DNA of 64,000 bases, taken from NCBI RefSeq assembly GCF_000014885.1, contig NC_011566.1, forward strand, positions 3,949,501 to 4,013,500, read 5' to 3'. The translations under genes and the position numbers were made by a program. Numbering within the stretch: the first letter of the stretch is position 1; each line of letters opens with the position of its first letter. This DNA is from Shewanella piezotolerans WP3 (lineage in GTDB: Bacteria; Pseudomonadota; Gammaproteobacteria; Enterobacterales; Shewanellaceae). The notes below the pieces were generated by a model, which was not told the origin of the DNA, ran no database searches, and saw only the letters and a program-made list of their open reading frames with translations. Of this stretch, positions 17,899 to 25,934 are shown piece by piece.

Positions 17899-18374
17899 CC
17901 CCTAAATTATCATTATTGCTATTAATGGCCATTTTCTCGATTAAACAGCAATAAAGCGCTATAAATGGTAATTTTAATAAGTAGTCGTTAATACTCCTTT
18001 GCAGCCCCAAATGTTACGTTAACGTAAACATAAACACTACCAATACATATACCATTGTTAATTAACACATTTTACCGAGTTAAAATACTGCAAAAATCAA
18101 TACGGATTAACGCTATGGGTAATAATCAACTGTTATAACCAAGGCTCATTTTTACATTTTAGCCCCAAAGGCCTAAGCAAGAATCCAGCGCAGTTACTGA
18201 TAAAATTAAAAAGCACTAATTATGATATTTAGCTATAAGTGGTAGCCAATCACGTTTATTAGGCCAATTCGATTCCTAATAAAGATGTGGCTTAGGTAGC
18301 ATAAGTCGATCCAAGCTGTCGCAAATTGACACAATCCAAGCTAGAATGCGCGCAAATTACCGATTGGAGCCAGT
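17899..18374. other. Divergent intergenic region thrL / slyD
   Basis: About 475 bp with no credible gene. Besides the thr promoter it contains a perfect 14-bp palindrome TTACGTTAACGTAA at 18014-18027, shaped like a dimeric repressor operator. The slyD promoter must lie at its right end. Confidence 0.5.
18014..18027. promoter_or_regulatory. Perfect palindrome, possible operator
   Basis: TTACGTTAACGTAA is self-complementary over 14 bases. Palindromes of this ACGT-N-ACGT form are known for MerR-type regulators of branched-chain amino acid use (LiuR), but I cannot assign the binder. It lies about 115 bp upstream of the thr promoter and about 350 bp from slyD. Confidence 0.35.
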
Positions 18375-18995
18375 ATGAAAATCACCGAAAAATGTGCAGT
18401 AAGCATCCATTACCGATTATCAGATGCAAAAGGCCAGCTTGTAGAAAGCTCTTTTGAAGGCGAGCCGATGCTATATTTGCATGGTGCAGAAAATATGATC
18501 CCAGGCCTAGAGGCTGCTCTTGAAGGTAAAGAGCAAGGTGACGTACTTGATGTAACTGTAGATGCAGAGCAAGGCTATGGCGCATACCATGATGGTCTAT
18601 GCCAAGAAGTCCCATTATCAGCTTTTGGTGACATCGAAGATATCGTACCTGGCATGCGTTTCATCGCAGAAACAGAAATGGGGCAACGTCCTGTTCAAGT
18701 GACAGAAGTTAAAGATGACGTTGTTATCGTAGATGGTAACCACCCTTTAGCAGGCCAAACACTGAGCTTTAACGTTGAAGTTCTTGAAGTGCGCACTGCT
18801 ACAGAAGAAGAGGTCGCTCACGGTCACATTCACGCGGCAGGTTCTAGCTGTGGCGGACACGAACATTCTCATGAAGGTGGATGTTGTGGTGGCGAACATG
18901 AGCACAGCCACGAAGGTGGTTGTTGCAGTGAAGACGAAACCAAAGAAGCTAAAGAGGGTTGCGATGGCAACGGTGGCTGTGGTTGCAGACATTAA
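18375..18995 (+). CDS. slyD: FKBP-type peptidyl-prolyl isomerase SlyD
   Basis: A cytosolic proline isomerase and chaperone that also delivers nickel to hydrogenases. The 206-residue product has a split FKBP domain (VSIHYRLSDAKGQLVESS at the start; DGNHPLAGQTLSFNVEV about residue 120-137), an inserted chaperone flap, and a metal-binding tail from about residue 148. The tail is very rich in His, Cys and Gly and contains two near-copies of EHSHEGGCC. GGAG lies before the ATG. Orientation is away from thr and a terminator follows. Confidence 0.94.
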   Translation: MKITEKCAVSIHYRLSDAKGQLVESSFEGEPMLYLHGAENMIPGLEAALEGKEQGDVLDVTVDAEQGYGAYHDGLCQEVPLSAFGDIEDIVPGMRFIAETEMGQRPVQVTEVKDDVVIVDGNHPLAGQTLSFNVEVLEVRTATEEEVAHGHIHAAGSSCGGHEHSHEGGCCGGEHEHSHEGGCCSEDETKEAKEGCDGNGGCGCRH

Positions 18996-19024
18996 AGCAA
19001 CCTAGCTCTTTAGACTGATTTAAG

Positions 19025-19060
19025 GCGCGTTTCATTACAATAATGAAGCGCGTTTTTTTT
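19025..19060 (+). terminator. Terminator of slyD
   Basis: CGCGTTTCATTA (19026-19037) pairs with TAATGAAGCGCG (19041-19052), one G-T pair, followed by eight T. Confidence 0.86.
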
Positions 19061-19106
19061 CTGTTCTACACTCAATAGCATCATTTCTGTGCAAAAGGAT
19101 TTGCCA

Positions 19107-19499
19107 ATGCTATCAAAACCACTTTACGAAGCCTTACCCTTAAGCTACGTCGTTATAGCTAGCCTAGTAATATTATTGTTCGATCAAGCTTTTGCGCAAT
19201 GCTTAGCGGTAATAGTCTACTTATGGGGGAGCAGAATCTATTCTCTACGCTCTACTAATCGACGCACTGATGCTAAAAAACGACGCAAGAAAGGTTGGAT
19301 ACCCAACTCGATATATGAACATATTCCAGCGCTCTGTTTTCTCGGTGGCATATTACTAAGTCAACACAATTCAAAGGTCGCACCGGTTTTGGCTCTTTGC
19401 CTATGCAGCTTTGCTCTCTACATATTATTTCTAAGAGTCGGTTACCGTAAACACAAGGTTTTTATCGCTAATGCATATAAACAAACCTTACAGCGTTAG
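19107..19499 (+). CDS. Small inner-membrane protein of unknown function
   Basis: A 131-residue protein with three or four hydrophobic segments (about residues 12-40, 73-88 and 92-110) separated by a very basic cytoplasmic loop containing TDAKKRRKKGW. I do not recognise the family. A GTG at 19089 would add six residues, but AAAAGGA lies eight bases before the ATG at 19107. Its last 12 bases overlap the end of the convergent trpR gene. Confidence 0.65.
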   Translation: MLSKPLYEALPLSYVVIASLVILLFDQAFAQCLAVIVYLWGSRIYSLRSTNRRTDAKKRRKKGWIPNSIYEHIPALCFLGGILLSQHNSKVAPVLALCLCSFALYILFLRVGYRKHKVFIANAYKQTLQR

Positions 19500-19763
19500 C
19501 TGCTTTATCTGCTCACGCTCCTCCTCAGTCATATGCTTGAGATAATTTGAACACCGAGTAATGGTTGCAATACTAATCTGGTATTCCTGAGCAATTTGTC
19601 TCTGGCTCATCTCTTTATGTAATAGGGTTTGAAAAACCTTTAATCGCCCAGCTACGGCACTGCGCTCCTCTTCAGTCAACAACAGTTCAAACAGCGTTAC
19701 AAGCGCGCTATGATCCTTTTGTGCCATGACTTTATCTAAAACTAAATCCCACTCTGCGCGCAT
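19488..19763 (-). CDS. trpR: Trp operon repressor TrpR
   Basis: A 91-residue all-helical DNA-binding protein that uses tryptophan as corepressor. It carries the family core LLTEEERSAVAGRLKVFQ and the helix-turn-helix MSQRQIAQEYQISIATITRCSNYLK (about residues 52-76), aligning with E. coli residues [20 protein letters not shown]. The sequence is diverged from the enteric protein in the second helix. It stands alone, with its 3' end overlapping a convergent membrane-protein gene. Its targets would be trp and aro genes elsewhere. Confidence 0.85.
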   Translation of the reverse strand: MRAEWDLVLDKVMAQKDHSALVTLFELLLTEEERSAVAGRLKVFQTLLHKEMSQRQIAQEYQISIATITRCSNYLKHMTEEEREQIKQLTL

Positions 19764-19977
19764 TTCTGCCTCAATGGTGTACTAGTGCATCATTACGCTC
19801 AGTTTATCAGGATTCAATTTCCAGTCACGTATTTTGAGATAAGATATTTAAGTGCTGTATCCCACTTAATTGTAACTAAGCGTAATTTTAATAAAAAACG
19901 AATGGAGTCAACTAGCTAAAAGTAGGTACAATAGTGGGAAACAAGTCACATAACATAATAAAAACGTGAGAGTAACC

Positions 19978-20439
19978 ATGAGAAAATCATTAAAGATGAG
20001 TCTAATCGCACTCGCTGCGACAGCAACTATTACCACCGGTGTGCAAGCTAATAATTTTGATGACGCTGATGATGCCATTCATTATCGTCAATCTGCTTTT
20101 GGGATGATTGCCTATAACTTTGGTGACATGGGCGCAATGCTAAAAGGCAAAAAAGATTACGACGCTAACGTATTCGCCATGCGTGCGACCAATGTTGCAG
20201 CGCTTTCAAAGCTGCCACTTGAAGGTTTTATCAGTGGTTCTGATAAAGGTGAAACTGAAGCACTTGCAAAGATCTGGAGTGATAAAACTGATTTTGATGC
20301 AAAAATGAAGACCTTCCAAGAGAATGCAGCCGTGCTTGCTTTAGCTGCAGAGAAAGGCGACAAGAAAGAGATCAAAAAAGCCTTTATGAACACAGGTAAA
20401 AGCTGTAAAGGTTGTCACGACGCTTACAAAAAAGATTAA
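19978..20439 (+). CDS. Cytochrome c' / c556 family protein
   Basis: An exported monohaem cytochrome of 153 residues: Sec signal peptide ending near VQANNF, a four-helix bundle, and the haem site CKGCH close to the C-terminus (CKGCHDAYKKD). This arrangement is that of class II cytochromes c. Their roles include electron transfer and nitric oxide binding. A GTG at 19966 is in frame but the ATG at 19978 gives a normal signal peptide. A cytochrome b561 gene lies convergent just downstream, which suggests the pair may work together. Confidence 0.9.
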   Translation: MRKSLKMSLIALAATATITTGVQANNFDDADDAIHYRQSAFGMIAYNFGDMGAMLKGKKDYDANVFAMRATNVAALSKLPLEGFISGSDKGETEALAKIWSDKTDFDAKMKTFQENAAVLALAAEKGDKKEIKKAFMNTGKSCKGCHDAYKKD

Positions 20440-20445
20440 ATAAAA

Positions 20446-20472
20446 AGAGCCAGCTTAGTTCAAGCTGGCTCT
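20446..20472. terminator. Bidirectional terminator cytochrome c' / cytochrome b
   Basis: AGAGCCAGCTT (20446-20456) pairs with AAGCTGGCTCT (20462-20472) around five bases. Confidence 0.82.
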
Positions 20473-20494
20473 ATCATTTCACTGTTTAGATCAC

Positions 20495-21172
20495 CTACAA
20501 CATATCGATAATAGGTAACATCAAGTAGTTCAACACCAATGCCCCAACCACCAGCACGATTACAATTGCTTTTAATACAGATGCAAATGCTAAAGACGGC
20601 GCTTGAACTTCTGGAAGACGTTTATAACCACTAAACATCGCCATTATAATTTTATCACCTTTAATCATATGCACACCGACAGCCAAAACATGTATCGCAG
20701 CTAATATCAAAATCAGATCAAAGTTCTTTTTATGCAGCCAAGTTAGCCATGCAGCAGTATCACTACTCACACTACTATATAGTGGCCCCTCGGTAAAAAT
20801 GTCATCCGTTGCGAAAAGCCCACTCACTAGCTGCAAACAAACAAGTGAGATTAGTGCGACAACCATATAGCCACCAGCGGGATTATGCCCAACACTCGCA
20901 GAAATCCCATGCTGCTTAGTTTGCTTAAGGTAGTTAAACACCGTTTTAGGGGAGCGAACGAAATGGCTAAAGCGTGCAGTATCACTGCCTATAAAGCCCC
21001 AAAGCAGTCGCATGGCAAGTAAAATCATTAAACTGTATGCCAGTAGTTGGTGCCACTCCATCTCTCCTGACTCCGCAGTCCACCATAAACCACCAAGCAA
21101 ACACAACATCCCCCAATGAAAGAGCCTTGTTGGAATGTCCCATACTTTAACTTTGACAGTGTTTTGCGTCAT
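20495..21172 (-). CDS. Cytochrome b561-type membrane cytochrome
   Basis: A 225-residue di-haem b-type cytochrome with four core membrane helices plus a C-terminal fifth (about 200-220). Candidate haem His residues are in RLFHWGM (about 19), EWHQLLAYS (about 41), LIHV-type IHVLAVGVHMIKG (about 160 and 167) and TWLHKKNFD. The family passes electrons from quinol to periplasmic acceptors such as the cytochrome c' encoded by its convergent neighbour. Confidence 0.88.
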   Translation of the reverse strand: MTQNTVKVKVWDIPTRLFHWGMLCLLGGLWWTAESGEMEWHQLLAYSLMILLAMRLLWGFIGSDTARFSHFVRSPKTVFNYLKQTKQHGISASVGHNPAGGYMVVALISLVCLQLVSGLFATDDIFTEGPLYSSVSSDTAAWLTWLHKKNFDLILILAAIHVLAVGVHMIKGDKIIMAMFSGYKRLPEVQAPSLAFASVLKAIVIVLVVGALVLNYLMLPIIDML

Positions 21173-21408
21173 GAATGTTCAGTCTCACAAATTAATTGGT
21201 CTTTTGTGAGCATTATATATTGAGCTGAGGGTAAGAGCTATGGGGTTATTTATGCAGAGGATTTTTGAAAAACAGCTAATTGAGTGAGCTCTTATCCATT
21301 CAAATATGAACCTGTTTCTCAGGGTTTTCAAGGAAATTTTGGCAGTTATTGACTATATTTGTCTAAGTGATCAAATAAAAAGCGAACGAATTAAAAGACA
21401 CTGTAAAA

Positions 21409-21424
21409 CGTGATTTAGATCACG
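21409..21424. promoter_or_regulatory. CRP-like site upstream of raiA
   Basis: CGTGA-TTTAGA-TCACG has a perfect GTGA-N6-TCAC core and is symmetrical over 12 bases. It lies 58-73 bp before the raiA start, a position fitting class I or II activation. raiA/hpf-type genes are under CRP in other gammaproteobacteria, so the link is plausible. Confidence 0.6.
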
Positions 21425-21481
21425 ACTTTCGTTAGTGAGATTGTTAGTCTGAATTCAAGGAAACAACAAAAGGTTCGACAT

Positions 21482-21844
21482 ATGATAAAGATTACTAGCA
21501 AGCACTTCGAAGTTACTGAATCTATCCGCGAACGTATTGAAGCAAGATTAGCAAAATTAGCACGACACGATGTGCAGCTTATTAATCCACACGTAATCAT
21601 ACTACAGGAGAAACAAGGTTTTAAGATTGAAGCTTCTGTCGGCATTCCAAGTGCCAAGTTATTTGCCCAGGCGAAACATGAAGACCTATATGCAGCAATC
21701 AATGCAATGGGACAAAAGCTGGAGAAACAGCTAAATCGCCTAACACACAAACCAGAAAGCCAACGTCACGCAACACTTAAAAGAGAAGATGATGCCATTG
21801 ATGAAGGCTTTGACGATAACATAGAGGAGGAATACGCAGCTTGA
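21482..21844 (+). CDS. raiA: Ribosome hibernation factor RaiA (YfiA)
   Basis: A 120-residue protein that binds in the 30S decoding channel and idles ribosomes in stationary phase or cold. It begins MIKITSKHFEVTESIRERIE and keeps the basic face LEKQLNRLTHK (about residue 80) of the S30AE fold. The acidic C-terminal extension (EDDAIDEGFDDNIEEE) makes it RaiA-like rather than short HPF. AAAGG precedes the ATG. As in E. coli it lies directly upstream of the pheL-pheA unit. Confidence 0.92.
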   Translation: MIKITSKHFEVTESIRERIEARLAKLARHDVQLINPHVIILQEKQGFKIEASVGIPSAKLFAQAKHEDLYAAINAMGQKLEKQLNRLTHKPESQRHATLKREDDAIDEGFDDNIEEEYAA

Positions 21845-21865
21845 TTTTATTATTAACTTTTGTCC

Positions 21866-21895
21866 AAAAGCGCACCTCAGGTGCGCTTTTTCTTA
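21866..21895 (+). terminator. Terminator of raiA
   Basis: AAAAGCGCAC (21866-21875) pairs with GTGCGCTTTT (21881-21890), followed by T-rich sequence. Confidence 0.86.
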
Positions 21896-21923
21896 CATAA
21901 TTTTCAAATAGCCCAAGTTTTGA

Positions 21924-21952
21924 TTGACAGTAAACCGACTCCGCTTTAGTTT
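21924..21952 (+). promoter_or_regulatory. Candidate promoter of pheL-pheA
   Basis: TTGACA at 21924-21929 is followed, after 17 bases, by the weak -10 TAGTTT (21947-21952). If used, transcription would begin almost at the pheL ATG, leaving little or no 5' leader, so the true start may differ. Confidence 0.35.
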
Positions 21953-21958
21953 TAATCC

Positions 21959-22033
21959 ATGAACAAAATCCTAACTGCGTTTTTTACTTTCTTTTTTATG
22001 CCCCCCACCCTCGGAGGCGGAATTTCGGTGTAA
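21959..22033 (+). CDS. pheL: phe operon leader peptide
   Basis: A 24-codon reading frame beginning MNKILTAFFTFFFMPP and containing five Phe within six codons (residues 8-13). This is the hallmark of the phenylalanine leader. No Shine-Dalgarno sequence is apparent, and a stop codon lies four codons upstream in frame, so the ATG at 21959 is the only likely start. Stalling on the Phe codons would expose the 2:3 pairing described for the attenuator. Confidence 0.88.
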   Translation: MNKILTAFFTFFFMPPTLGGGISV

Positions 22034-22053
22034 AAACGAAAGTGAAAATTCCA

Positions 22054-22079
22054 AAGCCTCCCACACGGGAGGCTTTTTT
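22054..22079 (+). terminator. Phenylalanine attenuator
   Basis: AAGCCTCCC (22054-22062) pairs with GGGAGGCTT (22067-22075) around ACAC, followed by a T-run. The alternative pairing is equally clear: GGAGGCGGAATTTC (22013-22026, inside pheL) with GAAAATTCC and GCCTCC (22044-22061), which would disrupt the terminator. Confidence 0.92.
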
Positions 22080-22115
22080 AATTCTAAGCGCGCTAAATAA
22101 GATGTAGAGGCACTA

Positions 22116-24092
22116 ATGAGCAAACCACAACCTTTAAACCACACTCGAGAGCAAATAACGACTCTCGACAATGATCTTTTAGCTCTGCTGGCTAAACGCC
22201 GCGAATTAAGTTTAGATGTTGCTCGTAGTAAAGAAGTAGATATTAGGCCTATACGCGATACTATCCGCGAAAAAGAACTGCTAGCCCGGCTTGTTAAGCA
22301 AGGTCGCGAGCAAGGCTTAGATGCGCATTATGTTATCTCGCTTTATCAAAGCATTATTGAAGATTCAGTACTTAACCAGCAAGCCTACTTACATGGCCGC
22401 GCTAATCCACAAACTCAACAGCAACAGTACTGTGTCGCTTATCTCGGTGCCAGAGGCTCATACTCCTATTTAGCGGCAAGTCGCTACTGCGACAGACGAC
22501 AAGTTGAAATGCAGGATTTAGGCTGTCAGAGTTTTGATGAGATAGTGCAAGCGGTTGAGTCTGGCCATGCAGATTATGGTTTCCTGCCGATAGAGAACAC
22601 CTCTTCAGGTTCAATCAACGAAGTATACGATGTACTGCAACACACAAGTTTAGCCATTGTCGGCGAAACAACCATTGAAGTTGGACACTGCCTGCTAGCG
22701 AAAAGCGGCACCAACATCAATGATGTAAAAACGGTGTACGCTCACCCACAACCCATTAGTCAGTGCAGTCGTTATCTAAGCCAACATGGTAACTTCAAGC
22801 TAGAGTATTGCTCTAGTAGTGCTGAAGCAATGGATATGGTCTGTAATGCTCAAGACAACAGCGTAGCAGCTATTGGTAGCAGTGAGGGTGGTGCTTTATA
22901 TCAACTTGAGGCTATTGAGAGTGGTCTAGCTAATCAAAAAATCAACCAAAGTCGCTTTATCGTTGTCGCCCGTAAAGCCGTTGATGTTCCTGAACAGTTA
23001 CCTGCAAAATGCACCTTGATTATGGCCACAGGACAAAAACCCGGTGCCTTGGTCGAAGCTTTATTAGTGCTAAAGGCTAGAAACCTAAATATGAGTAAAC
23101 TCGAATCGCGTCCAATTCCCGGTACACCATGGGAAGAAATGTTCTATTTGGACATCGACGCGAACCTTTCCAGCGAGCCAATGCAAGCAGCATTAAAAGA
23201 GCTAGAAAGAACGACGCGCTTTATCAAAGTATTGGGATGCTACCCATGTGAAACGGTTAACCCTACACAGCTGACCAATAGCCAATTAATGATTGAACCT
23301 AGTACATCAAAAGTAAGCACAGTACCTAGCACCACATCGACCAAAGAGAAGCGCTATAGCAAAGAGTATAAAATCCAGGCAACAGAAATCGTTTGTGGCC
23401 AACTCAACATAGGTAACAATCATTTAGCCGCAATTGCTCAAGTGCATCTGCCTTTTGAAACGACTGAATTTGAGCAACGCGCAAAAACATTAAAAGAAGC
23501 AGGGTTCCAAGCGGTAGTGATCCAAGGTTTAAGTCAACAAAGTGAACTACTTGTATCACTCTCTCAATTTAAAAAGACCTTAGATCAATTTGGACTCGTG
23601 TGTATTTTAATGGTTGAGCATGAAACCGACTTAGCTGTAACCGCTCAGATAGCTGATGCGATTATATTGTCTGGAACTCAAATGTATAACCAAGCAATAC
23701 TCACGCAGTTAGGCTCACTGTTACTGCCTGTCATAATAGAACGAAATACCATGGCGAGTATTGATGACTTGTTAGATGCTGCTGAGGTGGTATTGAGTCA
23801 AGGCAATCAACAATTGGCGCTATGCGAATCAGGTGTAAGTACGCTGAATAATTCAGGCAAGCCTTCACTCGATTTAGCGGCGTTAGTACAGCTTAAAACC
23901 GCTAGCCATCTGCCTGTACTGGTTAATCCTAGCTATGCAGTAGAAACTGAACAACTAGCAGGATTTAGCACAGCGATTAAGCAACTTGGCGGTGATGGTA
24001 TTGTCGTCAATATCGCCAGCGTTGAACAAGCGGGCAATAGCGAGGAGCAAAAAACGCTACTTAACGATCTACTCAACAACCTATATCGCTAA
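22116..24092 (+). CDS. pheA: Chorismate mutase-prephenate dehydratase fused to a degenerate DAHP-synthase-like domain
   Basis: Converts chorismate to prephenate and then phenylpyruvate. At 658 residues it is some 270 longer than E. coli PheA (386). Domains: AroQ chorismate mutase (1-90, with REQITTLDNDLLALLAKRR), prephenate dehydratase (about 104-284, GARGSYSYLAA, LPIENTSSGSI, and QSRF in place of the usual TRF motif), ACT domain sensing Phe (about 290-375, with GALV and ESRP), a Ser/Thr-rich linker, then about residues 420-658. The last part aligns with type I-beta DAHP synthase (ADAIILSGTQM, PVIIERN, LALCESGVST, SLDLAALVQLK, LPVLVNPSYA), but key active-site residues are replaced. Expression is set by the Phe attenuator upstream. 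Confidence 0.93.
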   Translation: MSKPQPLNHTREQITTLDNDLLALLAKRRELSLDVARSKEVDIRPIRDTIREKELLARLVKQGREQGLDAHYVISLYQSIIEDSVLNQQAYLHGRANPQTQQQQYCVAYLGARGSYSYLAASRYCDRRQVEMQDLGCQSFDEIVQAVESGHADYGFLPIENTSSGSINEVYDVLQHTSLAIVGETTIEVGHCLLAKSGTNINDVKTVYAHPQPISQCSRYLSQHGNFKLEYCSSSAEAMDMVCNAQDNSVAAIGSSEGGALYQLEAIESGLANQKINQSRFIVVARKAVDVPEQLPAKCTLIMATGQKPGALVEALLVLKARNLNMSKLESRPIPGTPWEEMFYLDIDANLSSEPMQAALKELERTTRFIKVLGCYPCETVNPTQLTNSQLMIEPSTSKVSTVPSTTSTKEKRYSKEYKIQATEIVCGQLNIGNNHLAAIAQVHLPFETTEFEQRAKTLKEAGFQAVVIQGLSQQSELLVSLSQFKKTLDQFGLVCILMVEHETDLAVTAQIADAIILSGTQMYNQAILTQLGSLLLPVIIERNTMASIDDLLDAAEVVLSQGNQQLALCESGVSTLNNSGKPSLDLAALVQLKTASHLPVLVNPSYAVETEQLAGFSTAIKQLGGDGIVVNIASVEQAGNSEEQKTLLNDLLNNLYR

Positions 24093-24104
24093 TCTTAGCT
24101 AATT

Positions 24105-24140
24105 AACGGCCGCAAGCTATTTTGAGTCCGCGGCCGTTGT
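24105..24140. terminator. Terminator after pheA (convergent)
   Basis: AACGGCCGC (24105-24113) pairs with GCGGCCGTT (24130-24138), a GC-rich stem with a 16-base loop. Confidence 0.75.
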
Positions 24141-24143
24141 TTA

Positions 24144-25418
24144 TTAACCTTTATCTTCAGCATTGCTCTTGTCAATGAGCCGAGGAATCGTTGTCCCCTG
24201 AACTAGGATAGAAAATACTACCACAGCGTAGGTCATCACCATCAATAGCTCTCTTAAATCAATATTACTCCCTGTCACCAACATCACACCGGTAGGTAAG
24301 CTCATCGCCATCGCTAGTGCTAAGCCACCTCTCAGCCCACCCCAAACAAGAATTTTTTCTGCAAAAGAGTTGTAATGTTTTACTTGGCGAAAAACCAAAT
24401 ATGGCAAGTAAACACTCAGTGAACGGCCGAGCAGCACAATCGGAACTGATAGCAGCATAAACCACCAAAGTTCAGCATCGAAATCGATAAGCAGCAACAG
24501 CAGGCCTAGTAGCAAGAACAGCAGTGAGTTAAAGAATGACTCTATCAGCCCCCAAAAACTCTCTAGAGTTATACATTCGTTCATTTTTAGCAGCTTAGGA
24601 ATGCTTAAATTACCAGCGATAATCCCAGCAGTCACCATTGCTAAAGGCCCTGAAACACCAATCATATCTGCAACCACATAACCAGCAGTCGGTAGCAATA
24701 GCGTCATCAACAAATACTGGGTTTTGTCTTCGGAGAAGCCCAACATAAAATGTAAGCCAGCGGCGAGAATAACACCATAAATGACGCCACCAACCGCTTC
24801 TTGCAAAAATAGACTCGCAATACCCGTAATCGTCAATGGCTCAGTGGAAAAGGCGACCTGTGAGATTGCAACAAAAATCACTAAGCCTATACCATCATTA
24901 AACAATGACTCACCTTCAACTTGAGTCGCAATATCTTCAGGCGCACCGAGTTGCTTGATGATAGCCAGCACCGCTATTGGATCGGTTGGTGATATGAGAG
25001 CCCCAAACAACAAACAGTAGCTAAGTTGAAGTGGTAAGCCTAAAAAGCCAGAAACCCAATAAAGTACACCGCCAATAACAGCCGTTGAGATAAGCGTACC
25101 CACAAAGGCGAGGATGAATATCTCCCAACGCTGCTTTTTAAGTACCTGCAGTTTGATTTGCAGCGCCCCAGCGAACAGCAAAAAACCCAACATACCGTTA
25201 AGTAATAAAGCTTTAAAATCGAGCTGTTCAAGATCGGTCACTAAGCTTGAATAAACTGATACACCGAAGATCTTTCCTGCCGCCAAGATGAGTAAACTTA
25301 ACAATAAAGCTAATGCTGTGATGGTAATGGTTTCTTGCCATCGATGTAGGCGAGAAGATATTAACGAAATAACCAAAGAAAGTGCAGATAGCAGACAGAG
25401 GATTTCATAACTGGTCAC
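24144..25418 (-). CDS. Na+/H+ antiporter, CPA1 (NhaP-type)
   Basis: A 424-residue inner-membrane exchanger with about 12 hydrophobic segments. Landmarks are GALISPTDPIAVLAI (the TDP motif, about residue 140), EGESLFNDGIGLVIF with the ion-binding ND pair (about 168) and VWGGLRGGLALAMAMSLP near residue 360. It exports Na+ or K+ in exchange for protons. The start is a GTG with only a weak ribosome site. It lies 39 bp downstream of a small membrane-protein gene on the same strand, so the two may be cotranscribed. Confidence 0.9.
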   Translation of the reverse strand: MTSYEILCLLSALSLVISLISSRLHRWQETITITALALLLSLLILAAGKIFGVSVYSSLVTDLEQLDFKALLLNGMLGFLLFAGALQIKLQVLKKQRWEIFILAFVGTLISTAVIGGVLYWVSGFLGLPLQLSYCLLFGALISPTDPIAVLAIIKQLGAPEDIATQVEGESLFNDGIGLVIFVAISQVAFSTEPLTITGIASLFLQEAVGGVIYGVILAAGLHFMLGFSEDKTQYLLMTLLLPTAGYVVADMIGVSGPLAMVTAGIIAGNLSIPKLLKMNECITLESFWGLIESFFNSLLFLLLGLLLLLIDFDAELWWFMLLSVPIVLLGRSLSVYLPYLVFRQVKHYNSFAEKILVWGGLRGGLALAMAMSLPTGVMLVTGSNIDLRELLMVMTYAVVVFSILVQGTTIPRLIDKSNAEDKG

Positions 25419-25457
25419 GGGCAGTACTCATTAGTTAAGGCCAAGCGATAGATGGAG

Positions 25458-25796
25458 TTATATACAACGGCCTTCAATGAGGCTCAACCAGCCTTTAAAT
25501 ATACGACCACTAAACCAAACTGAAGCAGCAACATAGAGCGTTGCGCTAAGCCAAGGTTGATTGCTTAAGTAACCGACAGCCATAACCAGCAACATACTGA
25601 TAATCGACCATCGCTGCCACCTAAGGTGGGATGCAAGCATAGAGCTTAGGGTATTTGGACGTTGGTTTAAGTTAATACATAAGCTTAATACCGCGGGGAG
25701 TAACACGATAGGGAAGCAGGCCATTAGCCCATAGAGCATATGAGCAAGACTTTTGTCTTCTAAAGGTAAAGCTTCAGTATGCGTTGTTGATACCAT
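25458..25796 (-). CDS. Small membrane protein of unknown function
   Basis: A 112-residue protein with an N-terminal soluble stretch of about 20 residues and three or four hydrophobic helices (about 22-42, 62-77 and 80-97). I do not recognise the family with confidence. The frame opens at 25811, but GGAG precedes the ATG at 25796 by six bases. It lies just upstream of the CPA1 antiporter on the same strand. Confidence 0.6.
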   Translation of the reverse strand: MVSTTHTEALPLEDKSLAHMLYGLMACFPIVLLPAVLSLCINLNQRPNTLSSMLASHLRWQRWSIISMLLVMAVGYLSNQPWLSATLYVAASVWFSGRIFKGWLSLIEGRCI

Positions 25797-25817
25797 ATTC
25801 CACTCCACCAATAAAGA

Positions 25818-25852
25818 AAAGGCAGGCGTAATTTACATTACGACCTGCCTTT
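25818..25852 (-). terminator. Terminator of hcr
   Basis: AAAGGCAGG and CCTGCCTTT, extended by ACGTAAT-type pairs, form a long hairpin. On the minus strand it ends in a T-rich run. Confidence 0.8.
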
Positions 25853-25934
25853 AACCTTACTTTCTCATTGTGAGTTTCGCAACTTTCACTACTGATTTAT
25901 TTGGAATTACTTAACATTCTTTACATAGCATGAC

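Noticed and set aside
17756..18010. An 84-codon frame ending in the thr leader
   Set aside because: Only its last 17-23 codons look like a thr leader; the rest crosses the promoter region and has no support.
18326..18347. TTGACA and TAGAAT upstream of slyD as a promoter
   Set aside because: The spacing is only 10 bp, too short for sigma-70; one of the boxes may still be real.
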